The notes under the pieces were generated by a model. The model was not told where the DNA came from and made no database searches. It was given only the letters and a program-made list of their open reading frames with translations. The translations under genes and the position numbers were made by a program. DNA of 64,000 bases from Acanthosoma haemorrhoidale (lineage: Eukaryota; Arthropoda; Insecta; Hemiptera; Acanthosomatidae): NCBI GenBank assembly GCA_930367205.1, contig OV884011.1, positions 141,109,937 through 141,173,936 of the forward strand, written 5' to 3'. The stretch's first letter is position 1; each line of letters starts with the position of its first letter. Positions 11,798 to 22,155 of the stretch are shown in pieces.

Positions 11798-13012
11798 TTA
11801 GTGCGCGGTCGCCTCGCCTCTGCCACTGTTCTCAGATCTCTCGCTCGTTCCTCTCTTCAGCCGCCTGTCTTTGACCACTTTTTTTAACACTGCTGATCCC
11901 CAGCCCGGTCTGCTTCCTGGTTCCTCCCTCTCATTGTCGGTATCGGATATTTCAGAGGTTTCTGACGCCTCTGACCGCGGCCTCTCCCTCTTCCGCACCC
12001 TCTGAGCGTTTACCTCCATTGGTTCTGGTCGATAACCATTTCGTCGAAGGCTCATATACGGGCACTGCTTGGCTACGTGCCCCTCCGTGCCACACTCGAA
12101 ACACCTAGTGCGTGGGCACTGTGCTTCCAAGTGTCCTATTTTCCCGCAGTCGTAGCATTTTCTTTCCTCGCGTCTCCTGGGAGGGCCTGCATTTGCTCGG
12201 TTCCTGTTTCCCACCGCCGTTGCCTCTCTTCCGCCGTACCCCGTCTCCTTTCTCCTCCAGGCGACCGGTGTGGTTTTGGCCCTTCTGTAAGATACCTTCT
12301 TCCAGCCCTCTTCTTCATAGCCTGTATCTTCCTCTTCTCTAGCACTAGTGTCCACCTTCTCCTCGGCACATTCTAGGAACGTGCACTCTCTAGGAAGTCC
12401 CTCTTTTCTTCCTGTTTCCTTTGCCAACTGCACTTTTAAAATCGTTGACAGGAACGCCATCCTTGCTTCAACCTCGGCCGCGCTCACGGACTCACTCATC
12501 TTCTCGGTGATACTATTGTATCTCGCTAAGAGTGTTCCCGCATACTTGCCGTTCGTCTGGTGGGGCTTCTTTATCTGCCGGAACATCTTGAAGATATACT
12601 CTTCGGGTGTCCACCTTCCCCCTCCGAACGCTTTCTTTAACCGTCCTTTTACGGTACTCCATGGGGTCTCTTCGTCTGCCTGAATCATATTGAGGATGCT
12701 TCGCTTTACCCTACACACGAGCGCTGCCTTCAGCGACTCAGCGTCTCCTTCGGTGATAAGGTCTTCCACTCGTCATCCTTCTATTCGCGTCATCAGCCTG
12801 TCACCTCCCTTCAGGAAGTGGTTCAGTTCACCGGTCTCTCCTGCAAATCTCTGCAGATCGGAGATCGATTTTCTCACATCTTGAGCCGTAATTGCCTGAA
12901 TTTTCATCCAGGCCATAGTATTGGCATGAGCGGCTTCCATAGTTGTTTGGCGGAGCTGTGGTATATCCGCTGCTGCGTTGAGCACCCCTGGTCTAAGTAC
13001 TCCCTCCGGCAT
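11798..13012 (-). pseudogene. Gypsy copy 1 gag (one internal stop)
   Basis: From an ATG at 13012 to a TAA at 11798-11800 the frame is open for about 404 codons except for one TGA at codon 80 (12773-12775); copy 2 has AAA at the same place, so this is a point-mutated nonsense codon. Two CCHC zinc knuckles near the C-terminus (about residues 286-299 and 304-317, CYDCGKIGHLEAQC and CFECGTEGHVAKQC) identify a nucleocapsid domain that packages the RNA. The upstream part is alpha-helix-rich, charged, and contains WSTVKGRLKKAFGG and FKMFRQIKKPHQTNGKYAG, consistent with a Gypsy capsid region. The C-terminal tail is rich in charged residues and Ser. An ATG earlier in the frame (13033) is not ATG in sequence, so 13012 is preferred. 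Confidence 0.9.
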
Positions 13013-13105
13013 TCCCGGAAAATAAGAGAACAAAAAAAAAAGGAGAGAAAAAAAGGAGATAAAATAAAACGAGAGACGAAATAAGAGAGAAAAAAAACTA
13101 TAGCT

Positions 13106-13123
13106 TCCCGGGTTTCGGCACCA
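13106..13123 (-). promoter_or_regulatory. Gypsy copy 1 primer-binding site (tRNA-Phe)
   Basis: The minus strand reads TGGTGCCGAAACCCGGGA, the exact complement of the 18 3'-terminal bases of eukaryotic tRNA-Phe including CCA. It sits just inside the 5' LTR, where minus-strand DNA synthesis is primed. Copy 2 has the identical 18-mer at 30816-30833. Confidence 0.92.
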
Positions 13124-13125
13124 GT

Positions 13126-13278
13126 TATTTGCTACCGGGTAGAGTGTGATAAAGAGAAGGAAAACGGGAACGTAAGACTAACTTCAGTTCTCGAAATAGA
13201 CTGTCTTTATTTCTCTTTGTAATCCAACATATACGGGATCATGGGATGTTTACGTCTCATGATCGCATTAGTTTACTA
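13126..13278 (-). repeat. Gypsy copy 1, 5' LTR (approximate ends)
   Basis: This matches the 5' LTR region of copy 2 from the AAACTAATGC block, through TAAACATCCCATGATCCCGT, to CAGTCTATTTCGAGAACT and the pyrimidine-rich CTTTATCACA end. The outer edge abuts a TA microsatellite. No 3' partner remains, so the ends come from comparison only. Confidence 0.75.

Positions 13279-13279
<1 letters not shown>

Positions 13280-13322
<43 letters not shown>
13280..13322. repeat. TA dinucleotide microsatellite
   Basis: About 21 uninterrupted TA units directly outside the 5' LTR of Gypsy copy 1. It may have been the insertion target or expanded afterwards. Confidence 0.95.
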
Positions 13323-13327
<5 letters not shown>

Positions 13328-13499
13328 AGGCGAAAATTCTTTATCATGTATTTACATTTGTATAGTCGATTTTGAACAGTACTCTGGGTTGATTATCCAA
13401 AACTTGAGTTCCTCCAGCACGTTCATATCTGGTGTAGGCATTAAAATAAACGAGCATCACTAGTTTTGAAAATACTTATGTTTTGTATAAAACGCCCTT

Positions 13500-13895
13500 C
13501 GATAACCCGTAACGGGATTTCCCCACAAGCCCGTGAGGTGGTCTTAGAGGGTGTTGGTAGCATGTGATGGGCGCATTCCAAGACTTAGGGACAATATCTC
13601 TGCACTAGTGCCCTCAGACCACCGTCCTACGTTGGTTCAAGTAGCCTACGAGATCACAGAGAAGCCTCGAGCTCATGTAGCTCTCTCATCACGTAGGGCC
13701 ACCGTCTGCCAAAACTGGAAGAGATGTCAAAAGACAATAGGATAACGTACTTGGAGCGATTCCTAGTCACATCCTAGTCCCTTAACGTTAACGAAGACAA
13801 ATAATCTCCCTTGAATGAGGGGATACAAATTCATACTAAAACTATAATAAAAAAAGCTTTAGTAATGGCAATCAATAAGAGACTATTGTTAGAAT
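13500..13895 (+). pseudogene. Jockey-clade LINE endonuclease C-terminus and linker fragment
   Basis: The 64-codon frame at 13551-13745 contains RLRDNISALVPSDHRPTLVQ, where SDHRP is the conserved Asp-His block that ends AP endonuclease domains of LINE ORF2, followed after about 30 residues by QNWKRCQKTI, matching the NW-x-F position that starts the Jockey linker. After several stops another frame gives LNEGIQIHTKTIIKKALVMA, resembling the next linker helix. The order is right for Jockey-type ORF2 but the sequence differs clearly from the fragment at 1-650, so it belongs to another family or an old copy. It is internal only: no RT and no 3' end. Confidence 0.7.
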
Positions 13896-16609
13896 ATGGG
13901 GGTATAATCGCTAAAATAATCGCTACTTGATATCTGGGTTCAAATGTGACTGGGTGAATTTAAAAAAAAAAAAATCTCCAAAACTTCGGTTTTACACTTC
14001 ATCGTCTGTCCATGTGTGTCTACGATAGTGGTCGTAAGAATGGTGTAATCGATCCGAAATTCAGTTGTAGTCAATGAAGATCAGGTTTACCCCGCATATG
14101 TTTAGGTTAGAAAAAAAACGAAAGTTTCAGAACAAAATTTGACTTTGTATGCACCAAGTGACTAGAACTATTTTAGTGTTAACGTTCTGATTTTGCCACT
14201 TCGTTAAGGACACCACTAATAATATGTTGTTTTATATAATGTCTTAGTTTTTTATAATTGTGGTTCTGATAAATCGCGGTTTTCAGTGCTTTATTAGGTA
14301 TGACGCCCGGAAAAAATTTACATTTGGAAAAGAATTAATTGGGACAAAATCTCAGAGTTTCATAGAGTTATTTGAATAATTAAATGGTATATCACTTCAA
14401 TTCAATTAAATACATTATTTTAATTATTCGATTTGGGCGTTGAGGCATGGTTCTCCGGATAGGGTCGCTGAATATATATATATATATCATAGACAGATGT
14501 ATATTTTCATACATTTTAAATATTTTAATTTTGATCAAAAAGGTGAGCCCCATCACCTTATATAGTCTTGTCAATGAAGCCAAGTACATTGTGTATCAAT
14601 GTACTTGTATTAATTATATAACTTTTATACCGAATTCAGACCTTGTATAGAATATACCGATGTTACAGGACATAAAAAAGTGATATGTGAATAGATTCGC
14701 CTGAGAATTTATAATGAAGAATGTTGTCATTTAAGGGGATGGGGGGGGGGTGTAAATTAATCTTTATATATCTTTAAAATATATTTCCCAGAAGACCGAA
14801 CATTTTACTTACCAATGAGCTCACACTGGCAGTTTATATGGGCAATAATTTGGAGGTTTTTGCCTCTGGATAACCCATACATATATAAATCATATACGTA
14901 ACATGCATTGTCGTTATTTTAAATTTGCTTTAAGCTAACTAATTTCCAATAAATAACGCTTTAGATTATCTATAATAAAGAAAATCAAACGAGGTGTAAC
15001 CACGGTAACGGATTTGGATTATGGTCATGGGTCTTGAATAGTTCTGAATTCATGAATATAGTATTATACACTGCTAATGCTTCACATTACCTTTACCTCT
15101 AACCTACCCACAACTCCTGACAACAATAACAACTTAGCAGTTAATACAGCAATATTCGTAACAGACGACGACTCACAACTCAAACTTCATGAACACTTGC
15201 TAAATATTTGACTCAACTTAACTTATTGCATAAGAAAGTTAAAGAATTAAAGTTAATATCACTAAATCCTTTAAATCCTTACACATTCTTTACGTTCACG
15301 TCTGCATTATAACATTATGCAGATACTTTCATGACAAACTGGACAGACACCCAATCCCACTGATACAAGGACTAACTTGTTAAGATTTAACGAAGACTGA
15401 GGAAACGTTGAAATCGTCTAAATTAACAACAATAAGATATCTTCAAATTTAGTATTACAACTGAATAGATTAATATGGGAGAGTACGTACTCACTGGAAT
15501 TCATCTATATTCATGTCTGACTTGCCAATTTGTCATATTTACAGTACAATCACGGAACCACTGGTTGTGACGTCAGCCACAGTTGAGAATCAAAATATAA
15601 ATTTAAAAAAAATGTGTTTAGACTGGAGACGATTTTATTACTGACAGTCTCTATAGGAGACCACAAATGATGTATTTAGTACCAGATCTTCTGCAAATTC
15701 TTCAACAGCCGGAAAAAACTTCCTTGACCGCGTGACCTGGTTTTGTGTTTGACCTCTTAAAGTTGATTTTAACATTCTGCAAAGCGATGACAAAATTTCG
15801 GTGACAAACAACGAGTTGTTAGGGCCAGGGAGTCGTGTGATCTGGTTGAAATACGAACATGACATTTATTTGACCCTAAGGTTTGCTTAGAAACATTTTA
15901 TGTTGAGTGTTAAAACTGGACAGCGACGATTTTACTGTTTAATAAATGGATTTCTAATGTTCAAATTTTCTTTTATTGTATAGCGAGTTATTTAAGTGAA
16001 CCAATGTTGCTACCATCAAGTGACCCACAACATGTGAATACTTCTACATGAGCCCAAGTAGCAGACAAAGTACAGACAGTAGCCAATAGGATCCGGCTTC
16101 CGCGCCACTAAACTGCCGGGTACAACCGCTGCTGCATTGTTATATCACTTGCTGCGGTCGTGGCAAGGCCCAGAGAAAGGTCCTTCGAGGTTTATAATTT
16201 CTCCCTACAAAGGAAATTGTCCTGGCGTGGCGCATATTAGAGATAGCTATCTGTGCAGTTATGTCACATTTGAAATTTCTACGATGCAGCTTATCGGAAC
16301 TTATCGTTCGGTTACGAATGTCGCGGTGGTGTTATGACATGGGTAATGAGGCGATATAGCACGACAGCTCTCTTCGTGGCCGGCGATTTCCTTGTGGGCA
16401 TCTAAGGTTCGACTCCCGTCATGGGAACATCTTTAAAAGAGTCATGGGAATGCCATGTATAATCCATGGATATGAGGAAAGGATTTCCTTTAGTTCGAAT
16501 TCGCTCTTTCTAAAACTGATTTTATACATGGTCATTCCATGTCGAATCAACCAATATCTGGAACTTGAAGTCTCAGAAATCAATGATATTTTGTACATAC
16601 GTAGTACTA
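13896..16609. other. AT-rich intergenic stretch
   Basis: Contains a weak match (13990-14055, with GTCTGTC, AGTGGTCGTAA and a CCGAAAT-like end) to 59860-59935; an 18-bp block AGGTGAGCCCCATCACCT at 14541-14558 identical (reverse strand) to the LINE-B 3' hairpin; and a G run near 14741-14750. A 75-codon minus frame at 15638-15865 and a 66-codon plus frame at 16137-16337 are moderately GC-rich but unrecognised. Confidence 0.4.
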
Positions 16610-17386
16610 CAGTAAAGTCTCGGTAATTCGTAAATCCCCCCATTTATTCGTAATAATCTACTGTCCCCTGGAAAAATGATTCGTTAAATCGTGCGGTTAT
16701 TTGTAAAAAGAAAAATAATGCATTTAGGCATTGTATGCGTAATGATCGTTCATAATGATTCGTTCGTAATGATTTTCGTGCCCAAGACCACTTAAACGTC
16801 TTATATTTTTTAAGTATCTGTTAGCAATACCGTTTATTCTAAAAAAAAAACCGTTTATTCTCCTTCCCACTCCTCAATTATCTTAATCACGTTTGTTTAC
16901 ATTTTTCATGTTTGCATTGGATTCGATACTCTTTATTTTTACTTCAGTTCAGTGTGGTTTCACCATGAGTTCAAAGCGTGCCCATAAGTGTGTCCATTTT
17001 CGAAAAAAAGGAAATTATAAAAGATGGTGAGAAAAAAATCGATGTTGGCAAACTCTTTAATATTCCTCCATCTACACTGAAGTCGGTTTTAAAGAAGAAT
17101 GAGGTCATCACTGGAGTACCTTCAAGCATTAAAATGAAGTTTTGTGCCGAAAATGTGAGTGTAAGTGACAATGTGTTTTTGGAATGGAAAGAAAAATTGA
17201 AAGCAATGATTATGAAACAAAGAATATCTTTAACGCTGGCGATACAGGGTACATATATGACATCCCGTTAATCTGAATTTTTCTTTTTTTTAACTCTCAA
17301 TAATTCGTAATCCCGAATTCAAAAATGACGATAGTTCGTAATAAACCATCGGCCCATTGGCATTACGAATTATCGGGATTGTACTG
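16610..17386 (+). mobile_element. pogo/Tigger-like DNA transposon, 777-bp deletion derivative
   Basis: Terminal inverted repeats begin CAGTAAAGTCTCGGTAATTC at the left and, on the reverse strand at the right, CAGTACAATCCCGATAATTC; both are followed by GTAA. A TA duplication flanks it (16608-16609 and 17387-17388), the hallmark of the Tc1/mariner/pogo superfamily, and the CAGT...TAATTCG ends resemble Tigger ends. Inside is the N-terminal DNA-binding part of a pogo-type transposase joined to a scrap of the catalytic start, so most of the transposase is deleted. Confidence 0.88.
16965..17271 (+). pseudogene. pogo/Tigger transposase remnant (N-terminal HTH)
   Basis: An ATG at 16965 begins MSSKRAHK; a one-base shift near 16985 is needed to reach the main frame, which reads SIFEKKEIIKDGEKKIDVGK followed by LFNIPPSTLKSVLKKNEVI. 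This is the CENP-B/psq-type helix-turn-helix of Tigger transposases, which binds the inverted repeats. Near 17220-17265 another frame gives NIFNAGDTGYIYDIP, close to the NADETGLF block holding the first catalytic Asp of this family, so an internal deletion has fused the DNA-binding region to the start of the catalytic core. After that the frame stops and the right inverted repeat follows. It could still bind transposon ends in principle but cannot catalyse transposition. Confidence 0.8.
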
Positions 17387-17388
17387 TA

Positions 17389-18326
17389 TCATTTTCAGAT
17401 TTTTCCTATTTTTAGTTTTTAAATTATAAATTTTTAAAAAACGGAAAATCGACTGATTTTTGACGCGCTTTGAAATATTCAAGAGCATATAGCTCCTAAA
17501 CTATTTGACTAGAAGGCTGAAATTAGTGCTATTATTTTCGGTATTTCAAGGGCTTTAATGTAATATGTTACTTGACTGTGACGTTTGAAAATGTTTCATA
17601 ATTTCCAAAAAGCTATTTTTTTAAAACACAAAAACGAAATTTTGATTTTTTTGAAAAAAATATATGTTACATACACATGTTGATAAAAATGTATACCTAA
17701 ATGTTTGAGCCAAATTCCATTATAGTATTCTTGTATTGGTTGACTTAGTGTGGAATGACCCTACAGTATTGACATGAAATTAAGCTACTCTGTTCAGGGA
17801 AGCGAACCAAAATGTAATTATAAGAAATAGTTTGTTTTACTATAAATGTACCTTTTACCTAATAAATAGAGTTCTTTTTCTTCTCATTAAATAACATCGA
17901 GACAAAGAGCAAATTACTTTCAGTATAAATATTACACGAGTGAAATAAGGGTTGGATATGCATTAATTGTTAAACGAGGCAATGCCCTACCACTATTAGT
18001 TATTATTATCACTCGTGTGGTTTACCCTACTTAAAAGTTGTGGGCATTGGCCCTTTTTGTTCCAAGATACAGAAATAATATTAATAAAATAGTGAAATCA
18101 TCAATTTGTCCATAATTAGACTTTTTATTTTTGTACCATATCCCCTGTTACAAATTTATACATGTACAAAATTTAGATTCTACAAACGAATCTATTAACA
18201 ATTGCTTCATTTTATTTCCTGTAGCTTGGCTACATTTTATACAAATTGTAGTATACAAAATAGTGATGTGCATTGTACAAAAGTATAATGATATACATTA
18301 TACATTAATGGACTGCATTTATTAAA
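17389..18326. other. AT-rich stretch, possible old element
   Basis: Positions 17395-17775 are unusually rich in A/T runs and end in GTGTGGAATGACCCTACAG, a short GC-richer motif. I found no second copy or inverted repeats in the window, so I make no call. Nothing else noted. Confidence 0.35.
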
Positions 18327-18645
18327 AGTGATGTGGCTCACCTTATTTATAATAAACTAACTTAGATCTAACAATAAAACATAAACTAAATCTTAACCTA
18401 ATTTTCCCCTACACTCTGTTGCCATCGATGCAGGAAGGGTGGTGGAGTGTTAAACACTGGGTTTTTGAGGTGATGCAACGAGTCAAAAAACTTTATGTGT
18501 CTCCGGTGGGTGAACTCGCCATCGTGCCATCACCAAGCAACGGGTGGGTGCAGGTCGGCGTTCTTTAACCTCTCTCGAGAGGTATGTCGGACCACTTTTC
18601 TCATGATCCCATTCTGGAATTGTTGGAGAAATTTAGCTGTATGTT
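18327..18645 (-). mobile_element. LINE family B (Jockey-like) 3' fragment, copy 1
   Basis: On the minus strand the highest-coordinate part (about 18575-18645) reads AKFLQQFQNGIMRKVVRHTS, matching AKRLQQFQNCTLMKVVRHTT in the copy at 21678-21947; this is the RT C-terminal block of Jockey-type LINEs. The remaining bases align with 21640-21860 in order (ATCGATG, the ACACTGGGTTT/ACACCAGGTTT block) down to the 3' UTR hairpin block AGTGATGTGGCTCACCT at 18327-18343. The extreme 3' end of family B is not preserved. Confidence 0.75.
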
Positions 18646-20832
18646 TTATCAAATTAGTGTTTTATGTGATTTTTAATAATGATCAGAATGATCCAGCAAT
18701 TTTCTGGAAAATATTATTTACAAACTATAATAGTCCCCTCTTTCAATCAACAAATTATCTAAATAAAATGTCAAGCAGAGCCATTGCTAAACAATAAAAA
18801 CGTCATAGAAGTGAAAGACATGAGTTGCTGTTGAGTAGAGTTGCCGAATAAAAAATATTTTGTGAAGGCACGAAAAAATTATTCAGGACTTGTAGAAGTG
18901 AACTCTTTCAATCAGCACCTTTTCTCCTAAATAAGGGTTTCTGGTTTTGAAAACAATGCTAGGATACTTTCTTTAGTAATGATTCTGTACGGATGAAAAG
19001 TTGAACAAAATATGGGACCAAAACCCCTAATTTTACCCTCCTTTAGAGTTCTGAAAATGACTTCTAACATAAAAACATAGCTATCCACCCCCCCCCCCAT
19101 GTACTTAAGGGTATAGGTAATAGGTATAGGTATAGGTATAGGTAGGGTATAGGTACACAATACCAATTCGAATTTTTGTCCTGTGCACTAGGTTAAATGT
19201 TAGATAATTAATTACAGCTATATTGGCGGTTGTATCTGTCCACGGCTCAGATCCGGCAGCAATAAGCCCTCCTATCTTCACCCAGGGCCATTAGCGAAAG
19301 CTAAACAATATTATCAGACCATAAGCTCTCGAGACAGTCGATCAGCTGTAATTACCCACCAAATTATATAGCCTTTAGAAAGTACCAAGGGTATAACAAC
19401 AACTGCACGTTCGTCCGACTTGCATACCGGTCGGGTCGAGGAGGGAAAGTTAATAATAGAATCGATAAATCTGGGAGGCAGGAGTTGAGCAATTATTGAC
19501 AAATTTGGCTAATCATGCTAACGGTACCAATTTACCAAAATGATTCTATTGATTGTGAAGGCCTAATGGTTTCTCACACAGGGTTAATCTAGAATGGTAC
19601 ATCATTGTCTCCAGTGATTGCACTACTTTCTACCGATACAGAAAACACCGCACTGCCGGCCGAATCTGTTCGACCAATCAACCTCAACCGACTCATGATT
19701 GCTTCTTCCTAGTCGTTTTAATTGAATTGAAAAAAATCAATCAAAAACCTATTACAGGATAGTTAAAACGATTTAACAAGCTAAAAAATGTTACTGGTTT
19801 ACCTTAATGTAGTATTATCTTTCTATAAATATACCCTAGTAAAGGAGATGTTGATTTCTCTGTAATTACATTTAAATTGGTTTATTGAGGGTACACTTTA
19901 TTTAGTAGACGATCTGTTCCGTTTTAAAATTTCTCTTACTTAAGGGGGTTTCTCTTACCTAATTAGTCTGTCATACATATCCTGAAAGGGCCGCGTGGTG
20001 TACGTACACCGATTCCCCCAAACTTAAGTTTCATTTGAAAATGTATGTTACTCATCTTCATGGAAACAAATAATAAATATTCTTCTGTGTGTTCATGGAA
20101 TCTAGATGAAACGATGGTTAGTTTAAACTGGTGGTCCACAGCCATGTCGTTATTTATCAGTGGATGGATTTGTTAGGATATCGGCTTTGATTGATGAAAG
20201 AAAGTTGTTAGGTTTACATTAAATTTATTAATGGACGAAGTTATGTAATGCTATGAATTTCTACATCAGATTCTACTTTGAGACGGCTAGAGGATTGAAG
20301 TAAGATACTTAACTGATATTGAGAAACTCAGAAATGAGGTGGGGTGGGTTTATGTTACTTCTGGCGATGCGGCAAGGGACAGTGTCCGCCCTAAGATAAC
20401 AGATTTTAATAGGAACATCACTCAGCAATACAGAACATAAAATCTACACATTTTCGATGTAGATAGTCACATTATCAACTTGTGAAAAACCAGGTTGAGC
20501 AAAGGTGGGATATGTGTTCTTTCTCTTTAACCGATTGAATCTCCATTGAGCGAGAACGGGAAAAAGCAGAAGACTCCAAGTAATATGGTTGGTTAGGAGG
20601 AAACGATGGTAGGCGCATGAATTGGATAAATAAATAGAGACAACAGATAGAAAACGGTTTCTATATCCTTGTGACTGTCTTGACATAATTCAACCGTTAG
20701 CAAGAGAATCATAGACGCCAAAAAAACGATTACTTCAGGACTTTATAGTTTAAACGTCATATAATTTTTTTAAGTTCAAATGTTCAATATTAACTTCAGT
20801 TCGCATTATATAGAGTCAACTATTATAAGCAT
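18646..20832. other. Intergenic stretch with a simple repeat
   Basis: Apart from the GGTATA repeat listed separately and a C run at about 19088-19099, I see short unrecognised frames only (for example 19314-19502 minus and 20444-20686 minus). Confidence 0.4.
19108..19155. repeat. Short GGTATA tandem repeat
   Basis: About seven imperfect six-base units (GGTATA, with interruptions GGTAATA and GGTAGG). A minisatellite-like tract; not a telomeric TTAGG repeat. Confidence 0.85.
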
Positions 20833-20985
20833 TGTCCGGTCGCCACGAGGGGGCCTAGTTGTCCTAACCCTGGTGATGGAGTGAGTTGAATAGTCTATGA
20901 CCTGGATGATTGCTAGATGACGGGTCTTACTACTGAGCTATCCGACTCTATATCTGATAGTTATGTGGCCCAACAGTGCACTGTG
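20833..20985 (+). repeat. Interspersed repeat C, module 1, copy 1
   Basis: Matches 37196-37330: GTCGCCACGAGGGGGCCTAG against GTCGTCACGAGGGGGGTGCC, then CCTGGTGA, CTATGACCTGGA, and ATCTGACTC/ATCCGACTC blocks in order. On the reverse strand GGATAGCTCAGTAGTAAGAC (near 20924-20943) looks like a tRNA A-box region, so a tRNA-derived SINE is possible, but no B box is evident. Confidence 0.6.
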
Positions 20986-21230
20986 TTCAGGAGAAGAGGT
21001 ACGAGGTAAGTATTATAGGTAGTTTATCTGGTCTTGGAAGAACCACGAATTCACACTCGGAAACTGAGGGTAGGCAAAAACCCTCCGGATCCCAAAGGTG
21101 AATGTGAGCCGGAGAGAGGCAGACTGGAACGCTGGGAGAGACGATACTAGGTGCAGTTTGTAAGGTCCCAGAGACCGTCGTCCGCATGGGAGGGAACCCT
21201 TCCAAGGATGTGCTAGTTTTAGCGAGACAA

Positions 21231-21292
21231 AGGCAGAGAATCCCACTAGGAAGGTGCAGATTCTGACAACGCCGGAATAAAACGTAGCAAGG
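21231..21292 (-). repeat. Interspersed repeat C, module 2, copy 1
   Basis: Its reverse complement (GCTACGTTTTATTCCGGCGT, then CACCTTCCTAGTGGGATTCTCT in two blocks) matches 37682-37735 on the plus strand. Module 1 is in the same orientation at both loci but module 2 is inverted, so the locus has been rearranged or two different repeats sit side by side. Confidence 0.6.
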
Positions 21293-21478
21293 TCAGGATA
21301 GAAGTGTAGAGGGTTTCATGAATGAGAAAGCAACATCTTAAAACATGAGTATAGTTGCCAGTCCAGAGGCGAGCTTGAACTTCATTTTGATACCATTAGT
21401 AGCTTAAATGAATATTCTTTTTTTTTAACCCTTATATATATATTATAAGTTAATAATTATGTACAGCAATATAAATTT

Positions 21479-22155
21479 GCTGTGGGTGGCTCCTTCTACT
21501 GCATAACACGCATTTTAAGGAGTTCTTATCTTTAAAAACTAACACTATCTGTTTATGGTTAAAAGTTAAACAAATACAAAAAAGGCTAGGTGATGGGGCT
21601 CACCTTTGGGTTACAAAAAGGGACTTAAAACTTACATACTAACTTAAAAACTAGAACGTTCCTGCCTTGACTGTCTTCTACCATCGATGGGGGAACGAAG
21701 CGGGGGTAAAACACCAGGTTTGTCGTGTATTGGAACGAATCGAAGAACTTGATATGTCTACGGCAATGAATTCATCCATCGTAGGCAGCTCAAAATCCTC
21801 GTGGAGCTCACTGTTTCTCCGCTGTTGGAAGGTAGTATGTCTGACCACTTTCATAAGTGTGCAGTTTTGAAATTGTTGGAGTCGCTTTGCTTCCACTTCA
21901 GTGAAATGGCTAAAAAGCGGTGCACCGTACAGCAGACAGTAGTACACTCTTATAAATCATGAGCTTGAGACGCAGTGATAGATTGGCCGAAATCAATAAA
22001 TGTGTAAGCCGATAAGACTTCATACGTGTTTGTTTCAATGAGCCTAAATGTACGAGGATTTTTGCTGGAGAGTTTAATGATCGGCTAAAACTAGGGGGTA
22101 TATATAGCCCAATGCAGCCAATAGACTGGGGTTTTATTTTGGCCAATCGCATTGC
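21479..22155 (-). mobile_element. LINE family B (Jockey-like) 3' end, copy 2
   Basis: The best preserved family-B copy: RT C-terminal coding (21678-22152) followed by a 3' UTR to about 21479. The 3' UTR matches 62694-62845 almost base for base over about 150 bp (GCTGTGGGTGGCTCCTTCTA at the extreme end) and carries the hairpin AGGTGATGGGGCTCACCT at 21588-21605. It is 5'-truncated as usual for LINE insertions. No long poly(A) tail is present at the end; a stretch of T on the plus strand lies near 21418-21426. Confidence 0.85.
21678..22152 (-). pseudogene. LINE-B reverse transcriptase C-terminus
   Basis: Two overlapping minus-strand frames make up the end of a Jockey-type ORF2. The upstream frame (22152-21910) ends RLTHLLISANLSLRLKLMIY then KSVLL, the conserved post-RT block that normally continues to the YG residues. 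The continuation YYCLLYGAPLFSHFTEVEAK appears only in the other frame (21947-21678), so a frameshift lies near 21930. The second frame carries RLQQFQNCTLMKVVRHTTF and SELHEDFELPTMDEFI, the QRFQN...LHxDL-x-PTxxEEI signature of Jockey C-termini. RT would copy the LINE RNA at the nicked target. Catalytic motifs are upstream and absent, so it is dead. Confidence 0.85.

Larger units (their letters stand above)
10253..13278 (-). mobile_element. Ty3/Gypsy LTR retrotransposon, copy 1 (3'-truncated)
   Basis: Reading on the minus strand: 5' LTR (about 13278-13126), primer site (13123-13106), gag, protease, reverse transcriptase, a shortened connection region and a little of the RNase H to integrase segment. 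The element stops at about 10253 with no integrase core and no 3' LTR. Compared with copy 2 it has lost about 55 bp in the connection region (near 10511) and about 580 bp of RNase H (junction near 10432). Domain order protease, RT, RNase H, integrase is that of Gypsy. GC content is clearly higher than its surroundings. Confidence 0.92.

Noticed and set aside
11879..11885. A7 tract as a proven -1 frameshift site
   Set aside because: In this copy the -1 frame meets a TGA before the protease, so function cannot be claimed here.
11132..12884. Plus-strand open frames across Gypsy copy 1
   Set aside because: Antisense shadows of gag, protease and RT on the minus strand; Pro/Ser/Leu-rich composition as expected.
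16395..16430. B-box-like GGTTCGACTCCCG suggesting a tRNA gene
   Set aside because: The T-stem does not pair and no A box or acceptor stem is present.
19108..19155. Telomere-like repeat
   Set aside because: Units are GGTATA, not TTAGG or a known telomeric variant, and the tract is short.
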